Of a stretch of 64,000 nucleotides of DNA, positions 55,564 through 64,000 are shown in pieces. The notes under the pieces are model-generated. The model saw only the letters and a program-made list of their open reading frames with translations, made no database searches and was not told the DNA's origin. Origin of the DNA: Billgrantia zhangzhouensis (GTDB lineage: Bacteria > Pseudomonadota > Gammaproteobacteria > Pseudomonadales > Halomonadaceae). Position 1 is the first letter of the stretch. Each line of letters starts with the position of its first letter. The DNA is taken from contig NZ_JABFTT010000015.1 of assembly GCF_021404465.1 (NCBI RefSeq), forward strand, positions 1 to 64,000. Direction: 5' to 3'. Made by a program: the position numbers and the translations under genes.

Positions 55564-56580
55564 ATGAAAATGAAGCACCTTGCCTCGCCCGCCTGCGTCG
55601 GGTTGTTCGCCATCGCCAACGCGGCTGTGGTCCAGGCCCAAAGTTTCTCTTTCGTCCATGGCAGCCCCGAGGGGCACATGCTGTCCCGACAGGGGGCCGA
55701 GCCTTGGATGGAGTGTGTCAGGGAAGCCTCGGAAGGCGATGTGGACTTCAGCTATTACCCCAGCGGCCAGCTGTCCAGCACGCCGGAGTTGTTCCGGGCG
55801 CTGCAGAGCCGGGTTGCCGATGTGACCATCATCCCCATCGGTTATGTCAGCGATGAACTGCCGCTCAATGGCGTCTCTATGCTGCCGGGGCTCGGCAGCT
55901 CGTCCAAGGAGATCGTCGCCGCATACTCGGAAGCCGTGCGCGACGGCGTATTGGCCGACGAGTTTACCGCTCAGGACATCATGCCGCTGTTCGTCTCCGT
56001 CTATCCCCCGTACCAGATGGTCTCCATGAGGGACAAGATAGAGAGCGCCGACGACTTCCGTGGCAAGGTGGTGAGATCGGCGGGCGGTGCGATGAACCTG
56101 GCCATCTCGGAGCTTGGCGCCTCGCCCGCTGAAATCCCCATCGGCGACACCTATGTGGCGCTGGAGCGTGGAACCGCCGATGGCACCATCTCCGGGTTCG
56201 CCAGCATCAAGCCCTTCAGCCTCGATGAGATCATGTCCAGCATGAGCCGTAATGGCGAATTCGGCACGTTCTCCAATGTCTTCGCCATGCGCCTGGACGA
56301 TTTCGACGCCTTGTCCGATGAGTTGCAGCAGGTCTTCCTGGACTGCGGTGAGCGGGTTCAGGAGGACATGGCGAATTATCTGGACGATGAAGTGGAACAG
56401 CTGGCGCAGGAGTTCTCCGAAGCTGGTATCGAAATCTATGAGTTCTCTCCGGAAGCCCTGGCGGAGATCAACGAGCGCCTGGAAGCCGCGAACGAGGTAT
56501 GGGTGCAACGCCTGGAACGGCGCGGTCTGCCCGCTCAACGGGTGTTCGATGAGTATGCGGTGGCCTTGGCCGATCAATAG
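55564..56580 (+). CDS. TRAP transporter solute-binding protein (DctP family)
   Basis: A 338-aa periplasmic binding protein. Signal peptide MKMKHLASPACVGLFAIANA with cleavage after AQA near residue 26. The family features follow: FVHGSPEGHMLSRQGAEPW near the N-terminus, and FRGKVVRSAGG with the conserved arginine that usually holds a substrate carboxylate. The ligand is probably an organic acid. ATG 55564 chosen with GGAG upstream. Followed by the Q and M membrane subunits. Confidence 0.92.
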   Translation: MKMKHLASPACVGLFAIANAAVVQAQSFSFVHGSPEGHMLSRQGAEPWMECVREASEGDVDFSYYPSGQLSSTPELFRALQSRVADVTIIPIGYVSDELPLNGVSMLPGLGSSSKEIVAAYSEAVRDGVLADEFTAQDIMPLFVSVYPPYQMVSMRDKIESADDFRGKVVRSAGGAMNLAISELGASPAEIPIGDTYVALERGTADGTISGFASIKPFSLDEIMSSMSRNGEFGTFSNVFAMRLDDFDALSDELQQVFLDCGERVQEDMANYLDDEVEQLAQEFSEAGIEIYEFSPEALAEINERLEAANEVWVQRLERRGLPAQRVFDEYAVALADQ

Positions 56581-56609
56581 CGCTTCGGGAACGGGGAGAG
56601 GTGAGAGGC

Positions 56610-57125
56610 ATGCTGTCTACCGTACATAAAAGAGTGGAGGCTGTGCTGGCCTGGACGGAAAACGTGGCGGCCATCGTGGCCGGGTGTGCGGCATTGACCA
56701 CCATGTTGCTGGTGACCTTCGATGCCATCCTGCGCCACCTGTTCGCCTGGCCTCTCACCTTCCAGTTGCACTTGACCCAGTACTATCTGCTCGTCGCATT
56801 GACCATGCTCGGGCTTTCCTGGGGCTACCGGACGGGTGGGGCGATACAGATCCGGCTGCTGATAAACAAGTTGCCGCAAACGTACGTGACACCCTTGGTT
56901 CGCATCGGACTGCTGGCGTCCTCCCTATACATGGCGGCACTTGCCTGGCATGCGGCCCTAGTGTTCCACCGCGCCTGGGTCAGGGATCAGGTCATCATGG
57001 GGGTCATCGACTGGCCGGTGGCCTGGTCGTGGATCTGGGTGCCTATCGGATGCGGTCTATTGGCCTTGCGCCTGCTGCTGGATGCGACGGCGCCACGTCT
57101 GCGCGCCATCGGTGCCTCTCACTGA
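56610..57125 (+). CDS. TRAP transporter small permease (DctQ family)
   Basis: A 171-aa four-helix inner-membrane subunit (hydrophobic stretches about 18-38, 50-68, 92-112 and 134-156). WTENVAAIVAGCAALTTMLL and the conserved DAILRHLFAWPLTFQ are typical. It bridges the binding protein and the large permease. ATG 56610 preferred over the GTG at 56601 because of ribosome-site spacing. Confidence 0.9.
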   Translation: MLSTVHKRVEAVLAWTENVAAIVAGCAALTTMLLVTFDAILRHLFAWPLTFQLHLTQYYLLVALTMLGLSWGYRTGGAIQIRLLINKLPQTYVTPLVRIGLLASSLYMAALAWHAALVFHRAWVRDQVIMGVIDWPVAWSWIWVPIGCGLLALRLLLDATAPRLRAIGASH

Positions 57126-57206
57126 GCGTTCCCGAAACTTCCTTCCGGGTTTCTCGTAAGCCCCTGCGCAAGCATTTCGCAAAGGCTTTCCAAAGGGTAG
57201 AACTGA

Positions 57207-58508
57207 ATGGATATTTTCGTTGGAATCGGATTGCTATTGCTGCTGATCGTGGTGGGGATACCGGTGGGGTTCGCCCTGGGGCTGGCCGGTGCCATCAGCC
57301 TGATCATGATCACGAATCCCAATACGCTCGCCGGCTTGCTGGGGCAGGTGGTGCACCATACGGCATCGAACTATGTGCTGCTCACCATCCCCATGTTCGT
57401 GTTGATGGCCGAGTTTCTTGGCGCCAGCGGTATCGCCAAGGATCTGATGATTTCGTGTAACCGTCTGCTCAGAAAGGTGAAGGGCGGCCTAGCGATGGCC
57501 TGTGTGCTTGCGGGCTCCATCCTGGCCGCCGCGTCAGGCAGCAGCACGGCCTCGGTGGCGTCCATTTCCAGTGCGGCCTTCCCCACAATGAAGGCACTGG
57601 GATACGACGAGGGGTTCTCCATCGGCACCATGGCGATCGCCGGTACGCTGGCGATCATGATACCGCCTTCCATTGCCTTCATCGTGTACGGGATCATTAC
57701 CGAAGAATCCATCGGACGCCTGTTCATGGCCGGGCTGGTGCCCGGCATCCTGACGGCGCTCGGTTATATCGTCACCATCGCCATTGCGGTGCGCCTCTGG
57801 CCACACCTGGCGCCAGATCCCAAGACGCTGGAGGCTCGCGATCAAAGCGCTGGGGCTGAGCTGCGCCAGTCCGGTCGCGTATGGCCCGTGGTCATCCTGG
57901 TGGTGATCGTGCTGGGAGCCCTCTATTCCGGTATCGCGACGCCGACCGAAGTCGGTGCGCTCGGCGCCTTTGGAGCCCTGGCGATCAGCATGATGCTTCG
58001 GCGCATGACGTGGGGGGCTTTTACGGCGGCGGTGGGCAAGACGCTGCGCACGACCTCGATGATCGTCACGATCATCTTCGGCGCATTGCTGTTCGGCTAT
58101 TTCATGGCCTACACCCATGTCACCACCGCGATGATCGAATGGATCTCCATGGCTGGCCTGTCGCCCTACGTGGTGCTGTTGCTGGTGGTGGCGCTGTATC
58201 TGGTGCTTGGCATGTTCATGGACCAGTTCGCGATCATCGTGCTGACCGTGCCCATCACGTATGCCGTCATGACAGGGCTTGGATTCGATGGGATATGGCT
58301 TGGCATCGTGATCGTGAAGACGGCGGAAATCGGTCTGGTATCTCCACCCCTGGGGCTCAATATCTATATCGCTTCCGGCTCCACAGGAGTCAGCACCAAG
58401 AAGGGCTTCGCCGGCGTTTCGCCCTTCCTCGTGGTCGACCTTCTGGTACTGGCGCTGATCATTTCCTTCCCGGCCATGACTCTGTTCCTGCCCAACCTTC
58501 TGGGGTAA
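57207..58508 (+). CDS. TRAP transporter large permease (DctM family)
   Basis: A 433-aa Na+-coupled permease with about twelve helices. The family pattern is clear: GIPVGFALGLAGAI early, ASGSSTASVASISSAAFP with the ion/substrate-binding loop, IMIPPSIAFIVYGIITEESIG, and a second repeat ending SPPLGLNIYIASG. Complete in length. With the P and Q subunits it forms one tripartite importer, apt for a halophile because it uses the sodium gradient. Confidence 0.94.
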   Translation: MDIFVGIGLLLLLIVVGIPVGFALGLAGAISLIMITNPNTLAGLLGQVVHHTASNYVLLTIPMFVLMAEFLGASGIAKDLMISCNRLLRKVKGGLAMACVLAGSILAAASGSSTASVASISSAAFPTMKALGYDEGFSIGTMAIAGTLAIMIPPSIAFIVYGIITEESIGRLFMAGLVPGILTALGYIVTIAIAVRLWPHLAPDPKTLEARDQSAGAELRQSGRVWPVVILVVIVLGALYSGIATPTEVGALGAFGALAISMMLRRMTWGAFTAAVGKTLRTTSMIVTIIFGALLFGYFMAYTHVTTAMIEWISMAGLSPYVVLLLVVALYLVLGMFMDQFAIIVLTVPITYAVMTGLGFDGIWLGIVIVKTAEIGLVSPPLGLNIYIASGSTGVSTKKGFAGVSPFLVVDLLVLALIISFPAMTLFLPNLLG

Positions 58509-58544
58509 CGGGCTATCGGTGCGAAGGCTTGCAAAAGGTGAAAG

Positions 58545-59429
58545 ATGAAACTGTTCACGTACATCAAGGATAGCGAAGAGCGCGTTGGTGCCGTCTTGAG
58601 GGAAGGCGAGGGCATAGACATTAGCGGCCGCCTGGGAGGCGATGGGAATCGGGCTCCCATGGGAATGCTGGAGCTGCTCAGAAGCTTGAAGGGGGATTTT
58701 TCCCCTCTGAGGAAGATATTGGAGACGGCCACGAGGGCGGACTTCCTCATGCGTGACGTACGCATCGGGGCCCCGGTCACCCGACCGGGAAAGATCGTCG
58801 GCATAGGGCGTAACTATGCCTCCCATGCTGGGGAGGGAGGCTTGAGCGCCCAGGAGGAACCCAGGCTTTTCCTCAAGGCAAGTTCCTCCGTGATTGGCCC
58901 GGGAGACAGGATTCCCTGCCCGCCTAAGGTGAGGCGGCTGGATTGGGAGGTAGAGCTGGGAGTGGTGATCGGTAGAACCATGCGCGATGTCGACAGGGAG
59001 GATGCGCTTTCTCATGTGGCCGGTTACACGATCATCAACGATGTCTCCGCCAGGGAGTTTCAGTTCGATGTCGAGCCGCCTCAGACCTCCTTTGCCAAGA
59101 GCATGGATGGCTTTTCTCCCATGGGGCCGGTGATGGTCACCGGCGACATCATCCCGGACCCTGGCCGGGTGGAGCTGCGCTGCTGGGTGAACGGCCGGAA
59201 GATGCAGGATGGGTGTGCCCGGGACATGATCTTCCCGGTGCCCTACCTGCTCTCCTACATCAGCCGCTTCATGACCCTGGAACCGGGAGATGTCGTGGCC
59301 ACCGGAACGCCTTCCGGTGTGGGGTGCTTTAGGAATCCGCCGGTCTATCTAAGGTGCGGGGATGAAATCCGCATGGAAATTGCGGAGATCGGTGTGCTGG
59401 AGAACTCCGTGGGACTCAGGTCAAGTTGA
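58545..59429 (+). CDS. fumarylacetoacetate hydrolase-family protein
   Basis: A 294-aa metal-dependent C-C hydrolase or decarboxylase. Motifs: GIGRNYASHA (87-95), WEVELGVVIG with metal ligands Glu135 and Glu137, INDVSARE with Asp166, FAKSMDGFSPMGP (183-195) and TGTPSGVG (253-260). Family members cleave beta-diketo acids or hydrate 2-oxo-pent-4-enoates. In this cluster it could cleave the product of the oxidative steps. The exact substrate is not deducible. Confidence 0.9.
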   Translation: MKLFTYIKDSEERVGAVLREGEGIDISGRLGGDGNRAPMGMLELLRSLKGDFSPLRKILETATRADFLMRDVRIGAPVTRPGKIVGIGRNYASHAGEGGLSAQEEPRLFLKASSSVIGPGDRIPCPPKVRRLDWEVELGVVIGRTMRDVDREDALSHVAGYTIINDVSAREFQFDVEPPQTSFAKSMDGFSPMGPVMVTGDIIPDPGRVELRCWVNGRKMQDGCARDMIFPVPYLLSYISRFMTLEPGDVVATGTPSGVGCFRNPPVYLRCGDEIRMEIAEIGVLENSVGLRSS

Positions 59430-59560
59430 GAGAGCTCACGGATTTACCGGAGACGGGGAGTGGGCTGCCATGTGAAGACGATGGGAAACGAGCGGGAGGT
59501 GCGGAGAGAAGGGTAACGCTACGGAGATGCCAGAGGAATTCATCGAGATAGGAGAGTGAG

Positions 59561-60478
59561 ATGTTGAGCATGAAAGTGATACCGAGCGGTCAGGTTCTGG
59601 GTGCCAAAATCGAAGGATTGGATCTATCGAAGGAGCTTAGCCAGGAAGCGTTCGATGCCGTGATACAGGCTCTGGGCAAGCATGGAGTCGTATGCTTTCC
59701 ACGCCAGGAACTGGACGCCGTATCGCTGAAGCGCTTCAGCAGCCGGTTCGGTAGCCTGGAGATCAACGTGGCCAATAGTTTCCAGGAGCCGGGACATCCG
59801 GAGGTGATGATCCTGTCCAACATCGTGGAGAACGGTAAGCCCATCGGCATCGCCGACGCCGGGCAGGACTGGCATACCGACATGTCCTATAGCAGCACGA
59901 TAGCCTTTGCCAACGTGCTCTATGCGATCAAGGTGCCCCGCCGCGACGGTAAGGTCCTGGGATGCACCAGTTTCCTCAACATGCACGCAGCCTATGATGA
60001 CCTGCCCGAGGATGTGCGCGAGAAACTGAAGGAGGCCACGGCTCTGCACGACTTCAACAAGTTCTGGGAAATGATGCGACGGGAAAAGGGCAGTACCCGC
60101 CCGCCATTGACTCCCGAGCAGCGGAAGGCCAAGCCGCCGGTATCGCATCCCGTGTTCCTCACCCATCCCATCACCGGGAAGAAGGTACTGTACGCCAATC
60201 CGGGGTATACCGTGAAAATCAATGGTTGGCCGGAAAAGGAGAGCGAGGAGATGCTGGAGTTCCTCTTCGCTCATCAGCTCAATCCCAAGTATCAGTACAC
60301 CCATGAATGGAATGAGCATGATGTATTGATGTGGGAGAACATCGGCACTCTACACAACGCGGTGGCCGATTATGGTCCGGATGAGCCGCGGCTGATCAAG
60401 CGCTGCCAGGTGATGGCGGACTGGATTTTCGACTCGCCTCAGGCCAAGGCCGTGGGAGCGGACCGGCTGCCGCGGTAA
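59561..60478 (+). CDS. TauD/TfdA-family Fe(II)/2-oxoglutarate dioxygenase
   Basis: A 305-aa oxygenase. The iron facial triad is His105 and Asp107 (WHTDMSY) and His265 (LHNAVADY); Arg277 or Arg281 (DEPRLIKRC) should bind 2-oxoglutarate. N-terminal GAKIEGLDLSKELS fits the family. Members hydroxylate carbons next to sulfonate, sulfate, ether or amine groups, which releases the leaving group. AGGAG precedes ATG 59561. A 131-bp gap separates it from the FAH gene; no gene is seen there. Confidence 0.9.
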   Translation: MLSMKVIPSGQVLGAKIEGLDLSKELSQEAFDAVIQALGKHGVVCFPRQELDAVSLKRFSSRFGSLEINVANSFQEPGHPEVMILSNIVENGKPIGIADAGQDWHTDMSYSSTIAFANVLYAIKVPRRDGKVLGCTSFLNMHAAYDDLPEDVREKLKEATALHDFNKFWEMMRREKGSTRPPLTPEQRKAKPPVSHPVFLTHPITGKKVLYANPGYTVKINGWPEKESEEMLEFLFAHQLNPKYQYTHEWNEHDVLMWENIGTLHNAVADYGPDEPRLIKRCQVMADWIFDSPQAKAVGADRLPR

Positions 60479-60513
60479 GCGCTCAGCGCCGGATTGAGCA
60501 AAGGGAGACAGGC

Positions 60514-61113
60514 ATGTTCTATGAGCCGCAGGCGGGGCATGGTTTGCCCCACGATCCGTTCAAGGCCATCGTCGCGCCCCGGCCAATTGGCTGGATATCC
60601 ACCATGGACGAAGAGGGGCGGCTCAATCTGGCGCCCTATAGCTTCTTCAACGCCTTGTCGAGTCGCCCGCCCATGGTCGGCTTCAGCAGCGAGGGCATGA
60701 AGGACACCCCGCGCAACGCCCGGGCCACCCGGGAGTTCGTCTTCAACCTCGCCACTCTGCCCCTGGCCCGGGCGATGAACGACAGTGCCGCCGCGCTGCC
60801 TCCCGGCGAGAGCGAGTTCGAGTTCGCCGGGCTCGAATTCGCGCCCTCCGGCAAGGTGCGTCCGCCCAGAGTGGCCGGTTCGCCGGCGGCGCTCGAGTGC
60901 CGTGTGGTGGACTGCCTCGAACTCCGGGACCTGGAGGGCCGGGAGCTGGACCGCCATCTGATCGTCGGGCAGGTGGTGGGCGTGCATATCGACGATGCCT
61001 TCCTGCGGGAAGGAAGGTTCGATACGGTCGCGGCGCAAACGCTGGCTCGTTGTGGCTACCGGGATTACGCGGCCGTGCGGGAAGTGTTCGAACTGCTTCG
61101 GCCGGGTGAATGA
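60514..61113 (+). CDS. flavin reductase-like FMN-binding protein
   Basis: A 199-aa protein of the flavin reductase/DIM6-NTAB family with a split-barrel FMN fold. APRPIGWISTMDEEG (21-35), NLAPYSFFNALSSRPPMVGF and the DTPRNARATREFVFNL loop are typical. It could supply reduced flavin, but no flavin monooxygenase lies in the window, so another role such as direct reduction or a shared partner is possible. 35 nt after the dioxygenase. Confidence 0.85.
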   Translation: MFYEPQAGHGLPHDPFKAIVAPRPIGWISTMDEEGRLNLAPYSFFNALSSRPPMVGFSSEGMKDTPRNARATREFVFNLATLPLARAMNDSAAALPPGESEFEFAGLEFAPSGKVRPPRVAGSPAALECRVVDCLELRDLEGRELDRHLIVGQVVGVHIDDAFLREGRFDTVAAQTLARCGYRDYAAVREVFELLRPGE

Positions 61114-61145
61114 CTCCAAGTTCATGATGCGATAGCGAGGCCGAC

Positions 61146-62084
61146 ATGTTGCCACGACCGGAAAGACTTGCTCCCACCCTGTTTCGTCGCCTGGATGTGT
61201 TCATCGCCGTCGCGGAAACCCTGAGCTTTCGGCGCGCTGGTGAGATCGTCGGGCGTTCCCAACCGGCGGTGACCGCGCATATCAATCAGTTGGAGGAGTC
61301 GCTGGGGGTCAAGTTGTTCATTCGTTCCACTCGCCAGGTGCGTTTGACCACGGCGGGAGCCGAGCTGTTGGAGCGCGGCAAGCGATTGATAGTGGAGTCG
61401 GAGCGCCTGGTGCGTGACATCCATGCCCATGCCGGCCTGCTGACGGGACAAGTGGTGGCGTCCTTCTCCCCGACCATTGCCGTCAGCCTGGTGCCCAGGG
61501 TGTTGGCGGAATTCGAGGTGGAGCATCCGGGTATTCGCGTGATGCTGAGGGAGGATCTGGCGCCGCAGATGTTCGAGTCCATTTGCAATGGCAACGTGGA
61601 TTTCGGTATCGGCCCCTACCGTCCGGTCATCGACGAGCTGAGCTTCGATCCCATCTTCGATCAGGAGTTCTCGCTCATCGTGCGGATGGATCATTCCATC
61701 GCCATCAGGGGTTTCGCGCGGCTGAAGGATCTGGCTAACCTCAACGTGATCTGCTCGGCCGAGGGAACGACGGCGCGGACGGTGCTTGAGGACGCCATTC
61801 GGGCGGAAGGCATCGCGATCTATCCCAAGTACGAGGCGGTGCATTACCCGACCTTGTATGCCCTGGCGGCGGCGGGCTTCGGAGGCGCGGTGATGCCGGC
61901 GGTGGACCCCGGCATGCTGAGCGCGATGGGACTGACCGCCGTGCCTTTCCGGGGCAAGCGTCTGGCTCGCACGATCGGCAAGATCACACGACGGGGCGAG
62001 GCCCTCGCTCCGGGGCCCAAGGCATTCCTGCGCCTGCTGATGGCGATGGTGGAGCGGGAGAGCAAGAGCCTGGGGGTGTCCTGA
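61146..62084 (+). CDS. LysR-family transcriptional regulator
   Basis: A 312-aa regulator. The winged HTH is at about 13-72 (FRRLDVFIAVAETLSFRRAG; RSQPAVTAHINQLEESLGVK), followed by a periplasmic-binding-like effector domain (about 95-305). It lies in the same direction as the cluster genes rather than divergent, and its TGA overlaps the SDR start by one base. Likely senses the cluster substrate or an intermediate. Confidence 0.92.
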   Translation: MLPRPERLAPTLFRRLDVFIAVAETLSFRRAGEIVGRSQPAVTAHINQLEESLGVKLFIRSTRQVRLTTAGAELLERGKRLIVESERLVRDIHAHAGLLTGQVVASFSPTIAVSLVPRVLAEFEVEHPGIRVMLREDLAPQMFESICNGNVDFGIGPYRPVIDELSFDPIFDQEFSLIVRMDHSIAIRGFARLKDLANLNVICSAEGTTARTVLEDAIRAEGIAIYPKYEAVHYPTLYALAAAGFGGAVMPAVDPGMLSAMGLTAVPFRGKRLARTIGKITRRGEALAPGPKAFLRLLMAMVERESKSLGVS

Positions 62085-62821
62085 TGGGCAAGCCGATACT
62101 GGTGGTGACCGGAGGCGGGCGAGGCATTGGCCGGGCGGTGTGCCGCCTGGGCGCGGAGCGGGGCTATGCGGTGATCTTTTCCTATCGCGACGATGTGTCC
62201 GCCGCGCGTTCCCTGGTCGAGGAGATCGAAGCGGCGGGGGGCTCGGCGCGAGGACTGTGTCTCGACATGGCGGAGGCGGATGCGGCACCGAAACTGTTCG
62301 CCTGCGTCGACGAGCAGCCCGGCGAACTGGCCGGTGTGGTGAACAATGCCGGTGTCACCGGAGGACGGGGGGACTTCATGAGCAGCGACCCCGCCGTCGT
62401 TCGGCGAGTCTTCGATGTCAATGTGTTCGGCCTGATGGAGTGCTGCCGACAGGCGGTGCTGCGCCTTTCCGTCCGGCACGGCGGCATGGGGGGCGCCATC
62501 GTCAACCTGTCCTCGGGAGCGGCGGGACATGGCGCGGCGCACTCCTATGTGTGGTACGCCGCGTCGAAGGCCGCCGTGGAGGCTTTCACCCTGGGGCTGG
62601 CGCGGGAGGTCGGCCAGGAAGGCATTCGGGTCAACGCCGTCTCGCCGGGCGTGACCGATACCGGCATTCACGCGCATTCCGACCGGGATGCCTTGATCGC
62701 AACCATTCCGCTGCGGCGCATGGCCAGGCCGGAGGAGATCGCCGAAGCGGTGCTGTGGCTGATATCCGACTCCGCCTCCTACGTGGCGGGCAGTGTGATG
62801 CGCGTGGGTGGCGGGCGCTAG
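62084..62821 (+). CDS. short-chain dehydrogenase/reductase
   Basis: A 245-aa classical SDR. Cofactor motif TGGGRGIG (9-16), NNAG (87-90), catalytic Ser near 143-144 and Tyr158-x3-Lys162 in YAASK. The residues after the second strand (SYRDD) suggest a preference that cannot be fixed. It would oxidise or reduce a hydroxyl/keto intermediate. One-base overlap with lysR implies coupling. Confidence 0.92.
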   Translation: MGKPILVVTGGGRGIGRAVCRLGAERGYAVIFSYRDDVSAARSLVEEIEAAGGSARGLCLDMAEADAAPKLFACVDEQPGELAGVVNNAGVTGGRGDFMSSDPAVVRRVFDVNVFGLMECCRQAVLRLSVRHGGMGGAIVNLSSGAAGHGAAHSYVWYAASKAAVEAFTLGLAREVGQEGIRVNAVSPGVTDTGIHAHSDRDALIATIPLRRMARPEEIAEAVLWLISDSASYVAGSVMRVGGGR

Positions 62822-62858
62822 CCGGCCGAACCCCGAGAATCGAATCAGGAGGATGAGC

Positions 62859-63859
62859 ATGCACTATTACACCGTTGGCGAGAGTGGCGGGCTGGTTCGC
62901 CGCCAGGCCGAGCCACCCCGTCCGGGGGGCGGTCAGGTACTGGTCAGGATGCGCGCCGCGGCATTGAACTACCGGGACCTTCTGGTCGTGTCGGGGCGCT
63001 ACGCCCTGGGCAGGACTCCCGAGCGGCTGGTGCCCCTTTCCGATGGCGCGGGGGAGGTGGTGGAGGTGGGCGATGGTGTGACCCGGGTCTCGCCCGGAGA
63101 TCGCGTGGCGGCGATTTTCGTCCAGCAGTGGATCGCGGGGGAGTATGTGGAGGCCTATGCCGACTCCGCGTTGGGAGGGGGATGCCACGGAGTGTTGCGG
63201 GAGTATGCCGTGTTCGACCAGCACGGGCTGGTGAAGCTGCCGTCTCACCTCTCCTTTCTGGAGGGAAGTACTCTGCCTTGCGCCGGGGTCACCGCCTGGA
63301 ATGCCCTTTTCGGCGGCCGGGCGATTCTGCCGGGGGATACGGTGCTGACCCTCGGCACCGGGGGGGTGTCCCTGTTCGCCCTGCAGTTCGCCAAGCTGGC
63401 GGGGGCCCGGGTCGTGGCAACGAGTTCGAGCGCGGAGAAGCTGGCCGCCCTGAACGAGCTGGGGACGGATGACACGGTCAATTACGCCATGCACCGAGAG
63501 TGGCATGAACGAGTGCTTGAGCTGACCGACGGCAGCGGAGTCGACCATGTGGTGGAGGTCGTGGGGGGCGAGAACGTGGCGCGCTCGATCGAAGCGGTCC
63601 GCAACGGGGCATGGTGCATCTGATCGGGGCCCAGGCCAAGGGGGTGATCGATCCCACCCGGGCGCGCCGGCGGAATGTGACCCTGCGTGGCCTCTATGTC
63701 GGCTCGCGGGCGCACTTCGAAGCCATGAACCGGGCCATTGCCCGGCATGCTCTGCGCCCCGTCATGGACAAGGTCTTCGAGTTCGATGAGGCGGAGAGGG
63801 CCTACGAACACCTGAAGAGCGGCAAGCATATGGGAAAGGTGGCGATCGCCTTTTCGTGA
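62859..63859 (+). pseudogene. quinone oxidoreductase-like MDR protein, frameshifted
   Basis: A zinc-free medium-chain dehydrogenase/reductase. Frame 1 from ATG 62859 covers ALNYRDLLVVSGRY, the cofactor loop TLGTGGVSLFALQFAKLAGA and up to SIEAVRNG, then reads AWCI-stop (63623). The rest, MVHLIGAQAKGVIDPTRARR to the end at 63859, is in another frame. Adding one G to the G4 run at 63606-63609 restores NGGMVHLIGAQ and a normal 333-aa protein. Real frameshift, phase variation or sequencing error cannot be told apart. AGGAGG precedes the ATG. Confidence 0.85.
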
Positions 63860-63874
63860 CGACCGGAGATTCCT

Positions 63875-64000
63875 ATGAAAGCGGTGTATTTCGAGCGAAC
63901 GGGAGGGCCGGAGGTCCTCCGCTACGGTGATCTCACGGCTCCACAGGCCGGTCCGGGGGGGGTACTCGTCGCGGTACGGGCCGCCAGTGTCAATGGCGTG
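63875..64000 (+). CDS. medium-chain dehydrogenase/reductase, partial at window end
   Basis: The first 42 residues (MKAVYFERTGGPEVLRYGDL ... VRAASVNGV) are the N-terminus of a second quinone oxidoreductase/zinc-type alcohol dehydrogenase. It starts 15 bp after the preceding gene and continues beyond the window. GGAG precedes the ATG by 8 nt. Confidence 0.85.
   Translation, partial: MKAVYFERTGGPEVLRYGDLTAPQAGPGGVLVAVRAASVNGV

Noticed and set aside
57534..59015. 493-aa minus-strand ORF opposite dctM and the FAH gene
   Set aside because: Antisense shadow spanning two well-recognised genes; no domain recognised.

Overview
The window is about 64 kb of GC-rich chromosomal DNA from a gammaproteobacterium, most likely a halomonad (Halomonas or a close relative). 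The evidence is gene order (birA-coaX-tRNAs-secE-nusG-rpl/rpoBC-str-S10-spc-alpha-uvrA-MFS-ssb), acidic protein composition, fabAB, and the sequences of RpoB, EF-Tu and the ribosomal proteins. The genus is inferred from general resemblance; no search was run.

Region 1 (1-2.3 kb): the 5S gene ends an rrn operon that lies outside the window. It is followed by two decayed copies of the 5S tail plus terminator, then by the overlapping birA and coaX genes. Region 2 (2.3-33.3 kb): the macromolecular-synthesis superregion, all on the plus strand. It holds tRNA-Tyr/Gly/Thr, a terminator, tRNA-Trp-secE-nusG, rplKAJL-rpoBC, rpsL-rpsG-fusA-tuf, then the S10, spc and alpha operons to rplQ. Consensus-like promoters are visible before tRNA-Tyr, tRNA-Trp, rpsL and rpsJ. 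Attenuator-like or leader structures lie in the nusG-rplK, rplA-rplJ, rplL-rpoB, rpoC-rpsL and rpmJ-rpsM gaps. A tufB gene, which sits between tRNA-Thr and tRNA-Trp in E. coli, is absent.

Region 3 (33.3-54.1 kb): housekeeping and signalling genes in small units. These are uvrA (minus), a YajR-like MFS exporter, ssb, a degenerate RmlD-like protein, a PlsC-type acyltransferase, fabA-fabB (minus), a PAS-GGDEF-EAL protein, a LitR/CarH-like MerR regulator lacking the expected B12 residues, a CbiX-type chelatase, a TIGR01777 epimerase, rapA, an Lgt-like/TlpA fusion, a small membrane protein, a phospholipase D-type lipoprotein and a PAS-PAS-GGDEF cyclase.

Region 4 (54.2-64 kb): an accessory catabolic island. 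It begins with a wrecked IS481-type transposase and an AT-rich control region carrying two 12-bp dyads 41 bp apart. Co-directional genes follow for a glutathione S-transferase, a complete TRAP transporter (P, Q, M), an FAH-fold hydrolase, a TauD/TfdA-type Fe(II)/2-oxoglutarate dioxygenase, a flavin reductase-like protein, a LysR regulator, an SDR and two medium-chain reductases. The first reductase has a single-base frameshift and the second runs off the window. The set looks like uptake and oxidative breakdown of an organic acid whose identity cannot be read from the sequence. No CRISPR array, prophage or intact insertion sequence was seen.
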